A program made the position numbers and the translations under genes. 64,000 bases of DNA from positions 1,054,001 through 1,118,000 of the forward strand of contig CAWGAJ010000002.1 in NCBI GenBank assembly GCA_963820545.1. Direction: 5' to 3'. This document shows positions 20,215 through 29,319 of the stretch, one piece after another. Under the pieces are notes generated by a model. It made no database searches and had not been told where the DNA came from. It was given only the letters and a program-made list of their open reading frames with translations. Origin of the DNA: CAWGAJ01 sp963820545. GTDB taxonomy: Bacteria > Planctomycetota > Planctomycetia > Pirellulales > Thermoguttaceae. The number at the start of each line of letters is the position of its first letter. The first letter of the stretch is position 1.

Positions 20215-20932
20215 AATACGACCCTCTAACAGTTAATTAGCATTCATTTAACCACGACCGGGCACTGACTTAATGTCGGTCGGGGAGTGAGGATAGGCTC
20301 TAAGTATGACAATTGCCTTTTTTTATGCAAGATATTGCGGGCAAGTGCGAATTACCAACATAACAACGCAGGCGCTTAACTACGGCGGATGGCGCCCAGC
20401 AATTTCCGCATCTTATCGTATTTCCACGAATAACATGTAAGAGATCGCCCACCTTGGCGACTAATAAGGTACTCGATCCTCATTCTGAAAATATGGTCTT
20501 AGGACAAAATATAACACCGCGAAAGATTGCTAATTATAATAACTACTTACATTGGGAAAAACATGCCGAACCATCTGACAAGCCAGCCCGGACAAAAACC
20601 GAACTTGGCTTTTGGACAGTCTCACGCTTGGAGTAGGCACGTCAGCTTCTTTAAGGAAGTTTTTTAAAGACCATCCTATGTAGGTTTGCCGCCTCTTATA
20701 GGGGGTTTTCTGAAAAATGGACATAAATATCGACTGCTGGTAACATGCCGGTAACACCCGGAAGCGACAATTACTCCTCAGGAATACATATATTTCATAA
20801 TCTAGAGCGATGCTCAGGAGGGTGTAGCGTCCGTTTAGCACGACCGTTTGCGGTCGGTGTATTTGCTAGTCATGCGATACACTACACCATGGCGAGCAGC
20901 GCTTTAATCACTTTGACTTAGAGGAATACTTC
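20215..20932. other. 718-bp intergenic region with two CGACC hairpins
   Basis: No gene is supported. Two related hairpins are present: CGACCG and CGGTCG arms around a longer loop near 20255-20281, and CGACCG-TTTG-CGGTCG at 20841-20856. The second lies about 75 bases upstream of the next gene and may affect its leader. An open minus-strand frame at 20530-20841 resembles nothing known. Confidence 0.5.
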
Positions 20933-23194
20933 ATGCCGTCTAATCAAGAGATTGAAAGATACTCGCGTCAATCTTATGGGTGGTTTGGATGTGTGGCAAT
21001 TGTGATCATGCTCCTGAGTTCCTCCACCACTAAAGCGACAGATCGGTACTGGAACGTCTCTTCCGGCGGTTGGTCAACGGCTACCAACTGGGGCGGAACC
21101 GAGCCTACTTCCAACGACAACGCCTACATCTATAACGACGGCACGGCCATTGTAACCCAATCTGATGAATCCTGTAAGAACCTTTATCTCGGCGATTCCG
21201 GCACAGGAAAGTCCGGAACGGTCCAAATGACTGGCGGCAGTCTTTCGGGCTTTAATTCTTATGTTGGCTACTCGGGCACGGGAAACTTCTCTCACACGGA
21301 AGGAACTTACTCGGCTTGGTATACTTACCTTGGGTACAATTCGAGTGACAACGGATCCTACGATCTGAGTGGTTCGGGGCAGTTAAACACTGTCTATGAG
21401 TATATTGGCTGGTCAGGCACTGGATACTTTACTCACACGGCGGGCTCCAACATTGTCGGCAGTGAATTCGCTCTTGGGGTATACTCGGACGCCAGCGGAA
21501 CTTACGATCTGAGTGGCACCGGACAGTTAAGCGCTAATGTCGAGAAAGTTGGCATCTCGGGCACGGGAACGTTTAATCACACGGCGGGAACCAACACTAT
21601 CTCATATAAGCTCTCTCTGGGGACCAAGGGAACCTACAATTTGAGCGGAAGTGGTCAGTTATCCGCGGAAGTAGAGTACATTGGGGAAGATGCCGCCGAC
21701 ACCGCACTTTTCCAACATAGTAATGGTACGAATACCCCCGATTATCTTAAAATCGGCCAGAATGCCCAATATATTTTCAGTGGCGGTACCTTGCAGATCT
21801 ATGATGGCTTGGATAATGCCGGCACGCTGGACCTTAAAGGCAGCTCGGCCGTAATAAATGCCGCCGACAATTCAATTATCAATTTTTCTCTAAGTGGCGG
21901 TGTAATTAATAACACTCAAGCGGCTTCATTGACTATTGGCGCCAATTCATTGCTAATCGTGGCCCCCGGTTTTGATCCGACCGCTCGCTTTGCGACCTAT
22001 CATAACGATGGTATCTTGCACACGGCGGGAACGCCGCTAACTATATCTAGCGGACAAACCATTTCCGGCTGGGGAACCATCGAGGATCCGGTCGATTGCC
22101 AAGGGACCATCACTGATGGTGCGGGTGGAAATGTCTCTTTTAAAGGTGGACTAACGGTTTCAGGCACTGCTTACGTAAACGTGGACAACTCAGTTTTATT
22201 TACGAATGATACCTATTCGGGAATCAGCGGTGGAACGCTATCGGTTAATTATCATTATCTAGGTGATACAGGCACCGGTGTGTTTACTAACTCGGCGGGG
22301 ACCAACACGGCAAATTTTCTTACCCTGGGTTCTAGATCAAGTGGAAATGGCACCTACATCTTAAGCGGATCAGGACAATTGCTCACTAAATTTGACGAGA
22401 AAATCGGCTGGTTGGGTTCGGGTACATTTAATCAATCCGGCGGAGTCAATACGGTCTTGAGGAATCTTAAGCTTGGTTGTAATTCCGGTACAAGCGGGAC
22501 CTATAACTTAACGGGTGGAACACTCATTCTAAAATCACTCACCAAAGGTTCCGGAACTGCCGCCTTTAACTTCGGCGGGGGAACACTCCAGGCGAGCGGC
22601 GATTTCACTACAACACTTCCCATGACTTTGACCGGGGACGTCGGCAACGCCAATATCGACACCGCGGGTTACATGGTCGCACTTTCCAGCGTTCTCAGCG
22701 GCACGGGCGGGCTTAACAAGCTCGGCACAGGCACGCTTACGCTCAGCGCCTTGAATACTTATGGCGGAGACACCACTGTCAATGGCGGCACACTGGAGAT
22801 TGCCGGTGGAATTGACGCCAGCGGGACGTCGCTTCTGGATATCCAATCGGGCAAGGCCGTGCTGAAGACCGTCAGTGTGAGCAAGTTAGACCTCGATATC
22901 ATCACCGCCGACTTAGCAACGTTCGAAGTGACAAATGGCGCATATGAAGTGGGTGTTATAGATGGGAATGGAACCACACATATTGACAATGGCGCCAGTC
23001 TGATTGTCACGTCTATTCGCCAGGGCGGATTATACATCGGCAGCGGTGCGAAACTTGTCGTCCGGCCAGTTACCGACGAGGAACTTAGCGGCACATTCAC
23101 TCCTGTTCCCGAACCCTCCGCATTCTTTCTCCTCGTCACAGGTGCCTTCATGCTCCTGGCATATACTTGGACCAGAAAAACCAAAGACGGGTAG
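20933..23194 (+). CDS. PEP-CTERM beta-strand-repeat (autotransporter-like) surface protein
   Basis: A 753-residue exported protein. The signal sequence (hydrophobic CVAIVIMLLSSSTTKA, about residues 20-35) is followed by RYWNVSSGGWSTATNWG, the start typical of planctomycete passenger-like proteins. Then come many degenerate repeats such as GTYDLSGSGQLS and YIGWSGTGYFTH, and near the end an autotransporter-associated beta-strand repeat (GTGGLNKLGTGTLTLSA, NTYGGDTTVNGGTLEI). The C-terminus is a PEP-CTERM anchor (PVPEPSAFFLLVTGAF ... RKTKDG). The fold is likely a right-handed beta helix exposed at the surface or in matrix. AGAGGA precedes the ATG. No adjacent exosortase is seen, and ligand or function is unknown. 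Confidence 0.88.
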   Translation: MPSNQEIERYSRQSYGWFGCVAIVIMLLSSSTTKATDRYWNVSSGGWSTATNWGGTEPTSNDNAYIYNDGTAIVTQSDESCKNLYLGDSGTGKSGTVQMTGGSLSGFNSYVGYSGTGNFSHTEGTYSAWYTYLGYNSSDNGSYDLSGSGQLNTVYEYIGWSGTGYFTHTAGSNIVGSEFALGVYSDASGTYDLSGTGQLSANVEKVGISGTGTFNHTAGTNTISYKLSLGTKGTYNLSGSGQLSAEVEYIGEDAADTALFQHSNGTNTPDYLKIGQNAQYIFSGGTLQIYDGLDNAGTLDLKGSSAVINAADNSIINFSLSGGVINNTQAASLTIGANSLLIVAPGFDPTARFATYHNDGILHTAGTPLTISSGQTISGWGTIEDPVDCQGTITDGAGGNVSFKGGLTVSGTAYVNVDNSVLFTNDTYSGISGGTLSVNYHYLGDTGTGVFTNSAGTNTANFLTLGSRSSGNGTYILSGSGQLLTKFDEKIGWLGSGTFNQSGGVNTVLRNLKLGCNSGTSGTYNLTGGTLILKSLTKGSGTAAFNFGGGTLQASGDFTTTLPMTLTGDVGNANIDTAGYMVALSSVLSGTGGLNKLGTGTLTLSALNTYGGDTTVNGGTLEIAGGIDASGTSLLDIQSGKAVLKTVSVSKLDLDIITADLATFEVTNGAYEVGVIDGNGTTHIDNGASLIVTSIRQGGLYIGSGAKLVVRPVTDEELSGTFTPVPEPSAFFLLVTGAFMLLAYTWTRKTKDG

Positions 23195-23385
23195 TGCCGC
23201 CGAAGGCAATCTTTCTAAGACCTTCCGGCTGTTATTTGTATCTTTGGTGGTATTGAACCGGCAAGGCCCTGATAAACCACCCCCCGGAATAACGTTGACA
23301 CATCAACGTGTCTATCATTATTTTACCCGCCCCGAAATCAATCTGTACGCAAGGCTAGCATTTTACAAAATGGGTTAAAAAAACA

Positions 23386-24402
23386 ATGTCGAGCCGACGT
23401 ATATCTCTTTTGATTAGCATCATTGTGTTAAGCAGTTGCCCGGCCTGGGCTGAAGATGCCTATTACAATGGGCCATCGTCTGGTCCCATGGTTCCAAACC
23501 TGTCTGGCGCCGCACCCTCGCAGACAATGATTAGTGGCCCGTCATCTTCTGACAGCTCTGCTTGGCCGCCTGCCAATTCGGCAGCGTATCCACTTGCCAA
23601 TTCTCCAGTGATTCCGCCGGCACTACCTGTGCAGCAGTATCAGAACTTTTCAGGCGCGGTTAATACCGTTTCCGTCCCGCCCGACGTTCCCATGCCCGCA
23701 CTTGGCAATCGGCTGATCGAATCCACTTGGTACACTAGGGTAGACTATTTTCATTGGAATGAACGGTCGGACAATATGGATTTTGTCAATGAGTACGGAA
23801 CGTTGATCACTCTCGGATACATGCGCCGCATTGGCGTCGAGCGTTTTCATGCCGCAATCTTCGGTGCAACGATGGAATACAAAGGTTTTGGCCAGTTGGA
23901 CGACGGTCACCTGGAACCTTTATCGGCAGCCACGGGCTACCTGGGCGTGTTGGGCGAATACGATCTGCATATCGAACCCGACGCTTGGCCAACGCTGAGT
24001 TTCTTTGTCGGCATTGGCACGCGGTTTTGGATCAGGGATCTCAAGGATGGAATGACCGACTATGGGCATCGGTCGTTCGGCTACCAGGAGACTTGGTGGA
24101 CAATCTATCCTTATCTGGGATTGGAAAAAAAGCGAACGCTTAACGGCGGCCTGGAGTTTTATGGTTCCGCCCGGATCGGCTGCACCGCGATGACTTATGA
24201 ACATGTAACTTGGGACGACGTGGCGTTGTATCCCAAGGCGGGTTTACTGGGTCAGGCGGAACTAGGTTTGCGCGGACAACATGCCTTGATTTCCATCTTC
24301 TACGAAACCATGTACTGGAATCAATCGGATATCGTGCGCGATATGCTCCAACCCTATTCGCAAATGGGCTTATTCGGGCTAAAGGCCGGCTTCAGCTTCT
24401 GA
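23386..24402 (+). CDS. Putative outer-membrane beta-barrel protein
   Basis: The 338-residue protein has a signal peptide (LLISIIVLSSCPAWA, cleavage about residue 22), then a Pro/Ser/Asn-rich low-complexity stretch to about residue 95. The C-terminal 240 residues alternate aromatic and polar residues (TWYTRVDYFHWNERSD, TLGYMRRIG, FYGSARIG) and finish with LKAGFSF, a terminal aromatic like that of outer-membrane barrels. It is probably a barrel of 8-12 strands in the outer membrane; no specific family is recognised. It follows the PEP-CTERM gene by 191 bases on the same strand and is convergent with a truncated sensor gene. Function cannot be predicted. Confidence 0.65.
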   Translation: MSSRRISLLISIIVLSSCPAWAEDAYYNGPSSGPMVPNLSGAAPSQTMISGPSSSDSSAWPPANSAAYPLANSPVIPPALPVQQYQNFSGAVNTVSVPPDVPMPALGNRLIESTWYTRVDYFHWNERSDNMDFVNEYGTLITLGYMRRIGVERFHAAIFGATMEYKGFGQLDDGHLEPLSAATGYLGVLGEYDLHIEPDAWPTLSFFVGIGTRFWIRDLKDGMTDYGHRSFGYQETWWTIYPYLGLEKKRTLNGGLEFYGSARIGCTAMTYEHVTWDDVALYPKAGLLGQAELGLRGQHALISIFYETMYWNQSDIVRDMLQPYSQMGLFGLKAGFSF

Positions 24403-24660
24403 GCAGTAGGATCTCCACCCACGTAGAACTGCCCGACCGCAGCGCGGCAATCGAATCCCTGCCGCCAGTCCCTTCTGCCTCTGCAGGCTGCTGTCCAACT
24501 CCACCTCCGCCAGAACGCTGGGCACCGCCTCCGAGATTGTGGAGGCCAAAAGGGTCTTGAGATGCCTTGCATTAAGCAGCGTCCCCACGCTGCCGAGCAC
24601 GCTCAGGATTTCGATGCCTATGATTACGATGAAAATCTTGGTTGCCAACTTCAGGCGCAT
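24403..24660 (-). pseudogene. 5' remnant of a membrane sensor gene (kinase or chemoreceptor)
   Basis: From ATG 24660 the frame encodes a basic start (MRLKLATK), a membrane helix (IFIVIIGIEILSVLGSV) and an extracytoplasmic helix (LASTISEAVPSVLAEVELDSSLQRQKGLAA), the usual start of four-helix-bundle sensors. Resemblance is lost after about residue 55, and the frame runs into the 3' end of the convergent barrel gene, so the rest of the domain and any HAMP, kinase or receptor module are missing. It appears to be a deletion remnant next to a partner-switching pair, for which it may once have been the input. Its identity is inferred from architecture only. Confidence 0.45.
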
Positions 24661-24724
24661 AACGGTCTCCCCGGAAATTACCCGAGAAATGGCTGGTGTG
24701 CAGCCCATGTCGCGTCGGGTGGCC

Positions 24725-24781
24725 GAGCAGTGGCCGTAACCTTCGTTCGGCTACGCCTCACTCCGGTTACGGCCACTGCTC
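24725..24781. repeat. 17-bp perfect inverted repeat
   Basis: GAGCAGTGGCCGTAACC at 24725-24741 is matched by its exact complement at 24765-24781 around a 23-base loop. It lies between the STAS gene and the sensor remnant, both on the minus strand, so it could end STAS transcription, but no T run follows. It may instead be a mobile palindromic repeat. Confidence 0.8.
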
Positions 24782-24849
24782 CAATCCTTATGACCCTATC
24801 CCATACCAAAAACCTTCCTACTGTCCAAGTAGTGCTGACGTCCTACACT

Positions 24850-25212
24850 CTAAACAAAGTAGCTCTTCTTAAAGGCGTCCATGGCTTGGATTGAATCCTC
24901 ATAGATATCGAGGATCTTATTCATGCCAGTAATCGTGAATACCTGATAAATATCGGGGGTGATGTTGCACAACTTCAGAATTATTTTGTATTCCTTGCAC
25001 TTCTTAAGGACTCGTATCAACATGCTCAGAGCTGCAGAGGACATGGAATTCACTCGCCCGAAGTGCAGCAGTACGTAACGTTCCTGGGTTTTATCCAACA
25101 CCTCCACGATCTCTCGATAGCACTGTTCGATGTCAGCCCCATCTAAAAGTCGCTCCTTGTCGATGAAAATGACGCGAATCCCACCCATTAATTCAACTTT
25201 GACTAATGCCAT
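24850..25212 (-). CDS. STAS-domain anti-sigma factor antagonist
   Basis: A 120-residue single STAS domain of the SpoIIAA/RsbV type. The phosphorylation loop is VNSMSSAALSMLIRV, with S58/S59 at the position of the phosphorylated Ser of SpoIIAA. In partner switching the unphosphorylated form sequesters an anti-sigma kinase, and a PP2C phosphatase restores it. A membrane-bound SpoIIE-type phosphatase is encoded divergently at 25579-26722, and a REC-PP2C at 11535-12674. No anti-sigma kinase (HATPase_c) is found nearby. The Ile/Cys-rich C-terminal half fits the family. The intergenic region to the phosphatase is 366 bases. Confidence 0.87.
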   Translation of the reverse strand: MALVKVELMGGIRVIFIDKERLLDGADIEQCYREIVEVLDKTQERYVLLHFGRVNSMSSAALSMLIRVLKKCKEYKIILKLCNITPDIYQVFTITGMNKILDIYEDSIQAMDAFKKSYFV

Positions 25213-25578
25213 AGTTTCTTCCTTTAGAATTGATATGGGATTAGCAATGCAATGATCATTCTCATGAGTTATTTACAGTACTTTATACGCCGTCGTTATT
25301 CGAACCTGTAACCTTCGGCTCCAGATGTCGCAACTAAGGGCAAGGATTCTCGCGTCTAATGTGTTTGCTGCACAAGGATTTCGGCAAAAGCAGCACTCCC
25401 TCACCGCTTTGCATATTTCCCATATTTTAGTGCCGTTTGCGCCAAATTACAACGGTTCTGTGCCAAATCCGTTGACACAAAACAATGCTACGGGCAAAAT
25501 GTCTTCTTCCTCGGTATCGTTGCCCTAGAATGCTATAGGGCATTCAGCACGGGCGGAAACGCTTGAAGTGAGGGTCAT
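25213..25578. other. Intergenic between divergent STAS and PP2C genes
   Basis: No gene is seen in 366 bases. The region should contain both divergent promoters; TTGACA at about 25472 is a possible -35 element for the PP2C gene, but no convincing -10 partner can be chosen by eye. Confidence 0.4.
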
Positions 25579-26722
25579 GTGTTCCGAAGTTGGCAAAACA
25601 TCCGACGTTTGGCCAGGCTCTCGGTTGCCGTGCCCTCAGCCGCCGACCAGCCTTTCCTTCTTCGCTTTGGCAGGGTGATGTGTTACGCGTTCGCAATCGC
25701 CAGTGTGGCTCTAGCCCTCTTGGTGACTCAAGGCGTACGGCCGTTGCACGAACAACCGCCGGTACTCTTGTTCTTCGTGGCCGTGATTCTTACGAGTTGG
25801 TACGCGGGGCAGGCCGCCGGATTCATGGCCTCGATTGTATCGATGCTGGCATTGGATTTTTTCTTCGTTGCGCCGGCTCATTCGCTGCGGATGGAGCTTG
25901 TCGAAGACGGAACAGATTTCATCGCGTTCGCTGCGGCAACGTGGCTCGTGAGTACCCTGCAACATCGTTGGCGGCAATCCCACCACAAGCTTGCCGCGAT
26001 GGAACGCGACATGGAAATTGCACGACAGATTCAACAGCGGATGTTTCCCTCCGGCCCACCAACGCTAGCGGGTTTTGAGGTTGGCGGGGCATGCTTTCCC
26101 GCCACAGCCACCGGCGGGGATCTTTTTGACTACATCTCAACGCCCAATGGCTGCATTGGAATCGTCTGCGGGGACGTCAGCGGTCACGGAATCGGGCCGG
26201 CTTTACTGATGGTTCTGGTTCGTTCTTACCTCCGAGCGTTGGCACACACACTCGTCGATCCGGCTGAGATCCTTACTAAGGCGAATAGGCTCGTCCACGA
26301 TGATATGGAAGACGGTCGTTTCATCACACTGTTCTTTGCGAGACTCGACCCGAGCACTCGTGCTCTCGTCTATGCCGGCGCCGGGCACGAAGCCCATTTA
26401 ATCGATGCGTGCGGAAAGGTTACTACATTGTCCAACACCGGCCTGCCCCTGGGTATCCTGGAAGAAGGAGAAATCAGTCAGGGGCCGTCAATAATCCTAG
26501 AACACGAGCAGATTCTTCTGCTGCTCAGTGACGGGATACTCGAAACGCGATCGGCTGGCGGCGAACAGTTTGGTCTGGCTCGCGTTTCTCGAAACCGTAA
26601 AGGTTCATCGGCAGAAGCCGGCGCAGGAGATTGCTGAGGCAATCTACCAGGCGGCTCGTGATTATGCGGGAAACGTGGCGCAAGACGACGACATGACAAT
26701 TGTCATTGTCAGAGTCCGATGA
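25579..26722 (+). CDS. Membrane-bound SpoIIE-type PP2C phosphatase (frameshifted near C-terminus)
   Basis: Residues 30-125 contain three or four hydrophobic helices in the pattern of DUF4118/KdpD-type membrane modules (CYAFAIASVALALLV, PVLLFFVAVILTSWYAG, TDFIAFAAATWLVSTL). After a linker comes a PP2C domain: IARQIQQRMFPSGPP, GGDLFDYI, GDVSGHGIGPALL, FFARLDPSTRALVYAGAGH and LLLLSDGILETRS. The last motif (DDDMTIVIVRV) is in a different frame: an extra T in the run at 26585-26587 separates it. Removal gives 380 residues. It probably dephosphorylates the STAS protein encoded divergently. The GTG start is uncertain. Confidence 0.85.
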
Positions 26723-27341
26723 ACGGAAGATGATTTGGCCTGACTGGCCAACGGAGGAGGGCCGAACGGGGTGGATCTATGTTGGCAAGATCGGGGGCCT
26801 GCCAGGGTATTTGCTTGGCGTTACGCCAATGCCGAGGTACTGCGGTACTTGAGAAAGCGCGAAGCGAGGGGGGCGGAACAAGAGGTTCGAGGCGAGTACG
26901 CCCTCACCCAGCGAGACGTGGATCAGCGGGGCGCAGGAGAACCGACCTCATGTCCCATCTACTCAATCCTTTCTTCGGAGTCCTGAAAAAGGACCATTTG
27001 ATGCATTTATAGGACAAAGTAAATTTCTTTTTTGTATGGAATCAATAGGTACGCCTTTCCTGGCCTCCCGCCGAGGCCGGTTTGAATGTCGAAAATGGTG
27101 CTCTGCACGGTGATCTGTTTTTTGGCCTTGGTGCAATCTATGGTGTCATAATACTTTCCGGGAATGGCCGAAAATTTCCTCGAATTTCCGCTAGTTGCAA
27201 TGAACGGGCCAAAAGGCTTCGGATTTTTGGACCGTGGGAAAGTAGTGCAAGCGCCCACGTCATAGAAAGATATGGTAGCGAAACGTACTCTATTGCATCA
27301 AACTGCCGCTCGTTTCCTCAAAACGGCAGTGAAAAATGACT
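26723..27341. other. Intergenic region left of the tRNA-Arg island
   Basis: Frames at 26771-27012 are open but resemble no family and have no clear start signal. A hairpin with arms ACTGCCG (27302-27308) and CGGCAGT (27324-27330) stands directly beside the left repeat of the island. Nothing else is recognised. Confidence 0.4.
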
Positions 27342-27395
27342 AGCACGCCCGGAGGGATTCGAACCCCCAACCCTCGGTTCCGAAGACCGATGCGC
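27342..27395 (-). repeat. Left attachment-site repeat (orphan tRNA-Arg 3' fragment)
   Basis: This 54-base segment is identical to 31544-31597 and covers the tRNA-Arg anticodon arm, variable loop, T arm and 3' acceptor strand. The 5' half of the tRNA is absent here, so it is not a functional gene. It marks the far end of the island. Confidence 0.85.
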
Positions 27396-27755
27396 AGTCG
27401 ACGTAACTACTATACTGCCAAAGAGTTTCGTAATTGTATTAATACCCATGGTGCCCACTATGGTGCCGAGTGGTTTGAAAGAAATCCTCATAAAAATTCC
27501 TTGGTGTAATTTTGTACAAAAAATGTCCGCCTGACACGTTCTCCGTATCCAAAATCATTATCCTATCTTCTCTCTCTGAGGCATTACTGCCAAATGGATC
27601 ATTTTCCTTCTTGTAGACCCATACCCATTAGCTATACTGTTCATTTGTTCCCTTATACCAAATCTGCCTCGTTGGCAAAAAGTCGCACATGATGAAATAG
27701 AAAATTTGTCAAGATAGGCCATCTTTTGAAGCATTGATCATGGGGAGTTCGTGCC
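27396..27755. other. Leader region of the island, no gene seen
   Basis: These 360 AT-rich bases between the left repeat and the methyltransferase-like gene contain no supported reading frame. They probably carry the promoter of the plus-strand cargo; no integrase fragment or excisionase-like gene can be seen. Confidence 0.4.
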
Positions 27756-29288
27756 ATGAATCGACTCCAAAAATGTAATCAGTGGATAATTAAACATTCC
27801 TTAGGGCGATCACTCCTGATTACGTCACTTCATGTTACAAGTGGAAACGTTATCGATGTGAAGAGTATAGTATGGGAAGACTACTGGGGCCGCCGCAATC
27901 CATTTGCAGAAGAAATCTACCAACTTAAGGCAGCTTGGCATACTCTGATTGAAGGTGGATATGCACCTGAACTACGTAGGAATTATGTGCAGGCTTATTT
28001 TGCATTGCTGCATACGTGCTTGGATAGTTTTTACAATGGTCAAAACGACTTCCAATTGTTGCGGAAAATCGTAGCATTCGAAACATTTTGCATAGCCGAT
28101 GAACATGGTAATTCGGCTGCTGGCATCTTCAATTTCAGAAATCCAGTGTACTTGTTAAGTAGAATTGTGCAGCCGAATTCACCAGATGATCCGAAATACC
28201 TGCCGCTTATATGTCCACTCAGCCATTCATTAGAAGAAAGCATTCTTTATGGTCATTACAGAAGAATTCCGATATTAAAAACCAATGGAATTCCGTTCTT
28301 CGTTTACCCTCCCGTTGGAGCCAATCATAGGCCCACAAGTTATGCGCTTATCGGCCGATTATTTACATCTCTCACTCCAAAAGCCGATCCATGGGTAAAG
28401 GTGCGAACTCGGTCCCTTTTCAGGAGAGTGTTCGCTCCGTTAGTCGTTAATTTACCTCAGAACCGATTACAGTTGCTCGACTTGGCGTGTGGCTCTGCTA
28501 AGATATCAACTGCATTATGCAGGAAAGCATTTACCAAGTTTCAGAAATCTTTCGATTTGACACTAATCGATGTTGTTCATGTGAAAAAATCAATTTCTAA
28601 AGTCTTCTTTCGGAATCCTTCCGTCTTCGGCAATGTAATTTTCTATCGAAGAAATATATTTGATTGGGTGGAGCAAGCCTCTAACCACCCATTGACCCAA
28701 TTCGACATGGTTATGATGTTGCGGATATGCGATGTCTTCAGTAGCTTTCATATCGAAAAGATGTCTTTTCTCGAAGCAAAAATGTTACTTGCTCGAGATG
28801 GGACGAGATCTCCCCTCGTCGCCGACACACTTTGCCCGGCTAAATTGATTAATGGCCATAAGTTCGAAAAGATTCAACATGGTGTTAAACAGTTTCGATT
28901 CAGAAACGGCAAAATTTTCCAACAATTCTCGTTGTCAGACTATTTCAAGGCAGTATATCTCATAATGGGCGGAAACCTTGTAAATGAGGACTGTATGATT
29001 TATGTTCCAATACGTCGATTCGACGACAAGGCTCTTGTATTACCCAGTGGCCGGTCACTTATCGGTCAATTAATGAATATGGCAAATCGAATTATTATCG
29101 AAGATGTAGATCTGTCATCCTGTTACGTGCAACAGCATCTTGAAAAAAATGGCCTAAACAATCTACGTATAACGGAGGTAACCGGCCGGAACGGAATGGC
29201 GGAGCTTCCGTATGCCTCATTCAAAGGAAGGCTTAAGAGTGATAAGATAGTTCTCGGTGTTATTATATCATACGGTAATGCTGATTGA
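27756..29288 (+). CDS. Methyltransferase-like protein of unknown function (island cargo)
   Basis: The 510-residue protein has a SAM-binding class I methyltransferase motif LLDLACGSAKI at 240-250, followed by LTLIDV and a FDMVMMLRICDVFSSF segment in the order of Rossmann motifs II-IV. About 230 residues before it (with WEDYWGRRNPFAEE, GIFNFRNPVYLLSR and FFVYPPVGANHRP) and 130 after match nothing I recognise. There is no signal peptide. The substrate is unknown. The gene is closely followed by a radical SAM gene on the same strand (31-base gap between stop and preferred start, or overlap if an upstream start is used), so they form an operon. Codon use is more AT-rich than flanking genes. Catalytic activity is inference. 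Confidence 0.6.
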   Translation: MNRLQKCNQWIIKHSLGRSLLITSLHVTSGNVIDVKSIVWEDYWGRRNPFAEEIYQLKAAWHTLIEGGYAPELRRNYVQAYFALLHTCLDSFYNGQNDFQLLRKIVAFETFCIADEHGNSAAGIFNFRNPVYLLSRIVQPNSPDDPKYLPLICPLSHSLEESILYGHYRRIPILKTNGIPFFVYPPVGANHRPTSYALIGRLFTSLTPKADPWVKVRTRSLFRRVFAPLVVNLPQNRLQLLDLACGSAKISTALCRKAFTKFQKSFDLTLIDVVHVKKSISKVFFRNPSVFGNVIFYRRNIFDWVEQASNHPLTQFDMVMMLRICDVFSSFHIEKMSFLEAKMLLARDGTRSPLVADTLCPAKLINGHKFEKIQHGVKQFRFRNGKIFQQFSLSDYFKAVYLIMGGNLVNEDCMIYVPIRRFDDKALVLPSGRSLIGQLMNMANRIIIEDVDLSSCYVQQHLEKNGLNNLRITEVTGRNGMAELPYASFKGRLKSDKIVLGVIISYGNAD

Positions 29289-29319
29289 ATCCAAATGGCT
29301 GAAGGCAGGGGGTGAACGG

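Noticed and set aside
20530..20841. A 103-residue minus-strand open frame in the long gap before the PEP-CTERM gene
   Set aside because: No start signal, no family resemblance, and composition like surrounding non-coding DNA.
26771..27012. Overlapping open frames after the membrane PP2C gene
   Set aside because: Arg/Gly-rich translations in two frames with no homology; probably non-coding, though a decayed gene cannot be excluded.
27342..27395. A second tRNA-Arg gene
   Set aside because: Only the 3' part is present; the D arm and 5' acceptor strand are missing and the upstream bases do not pair.
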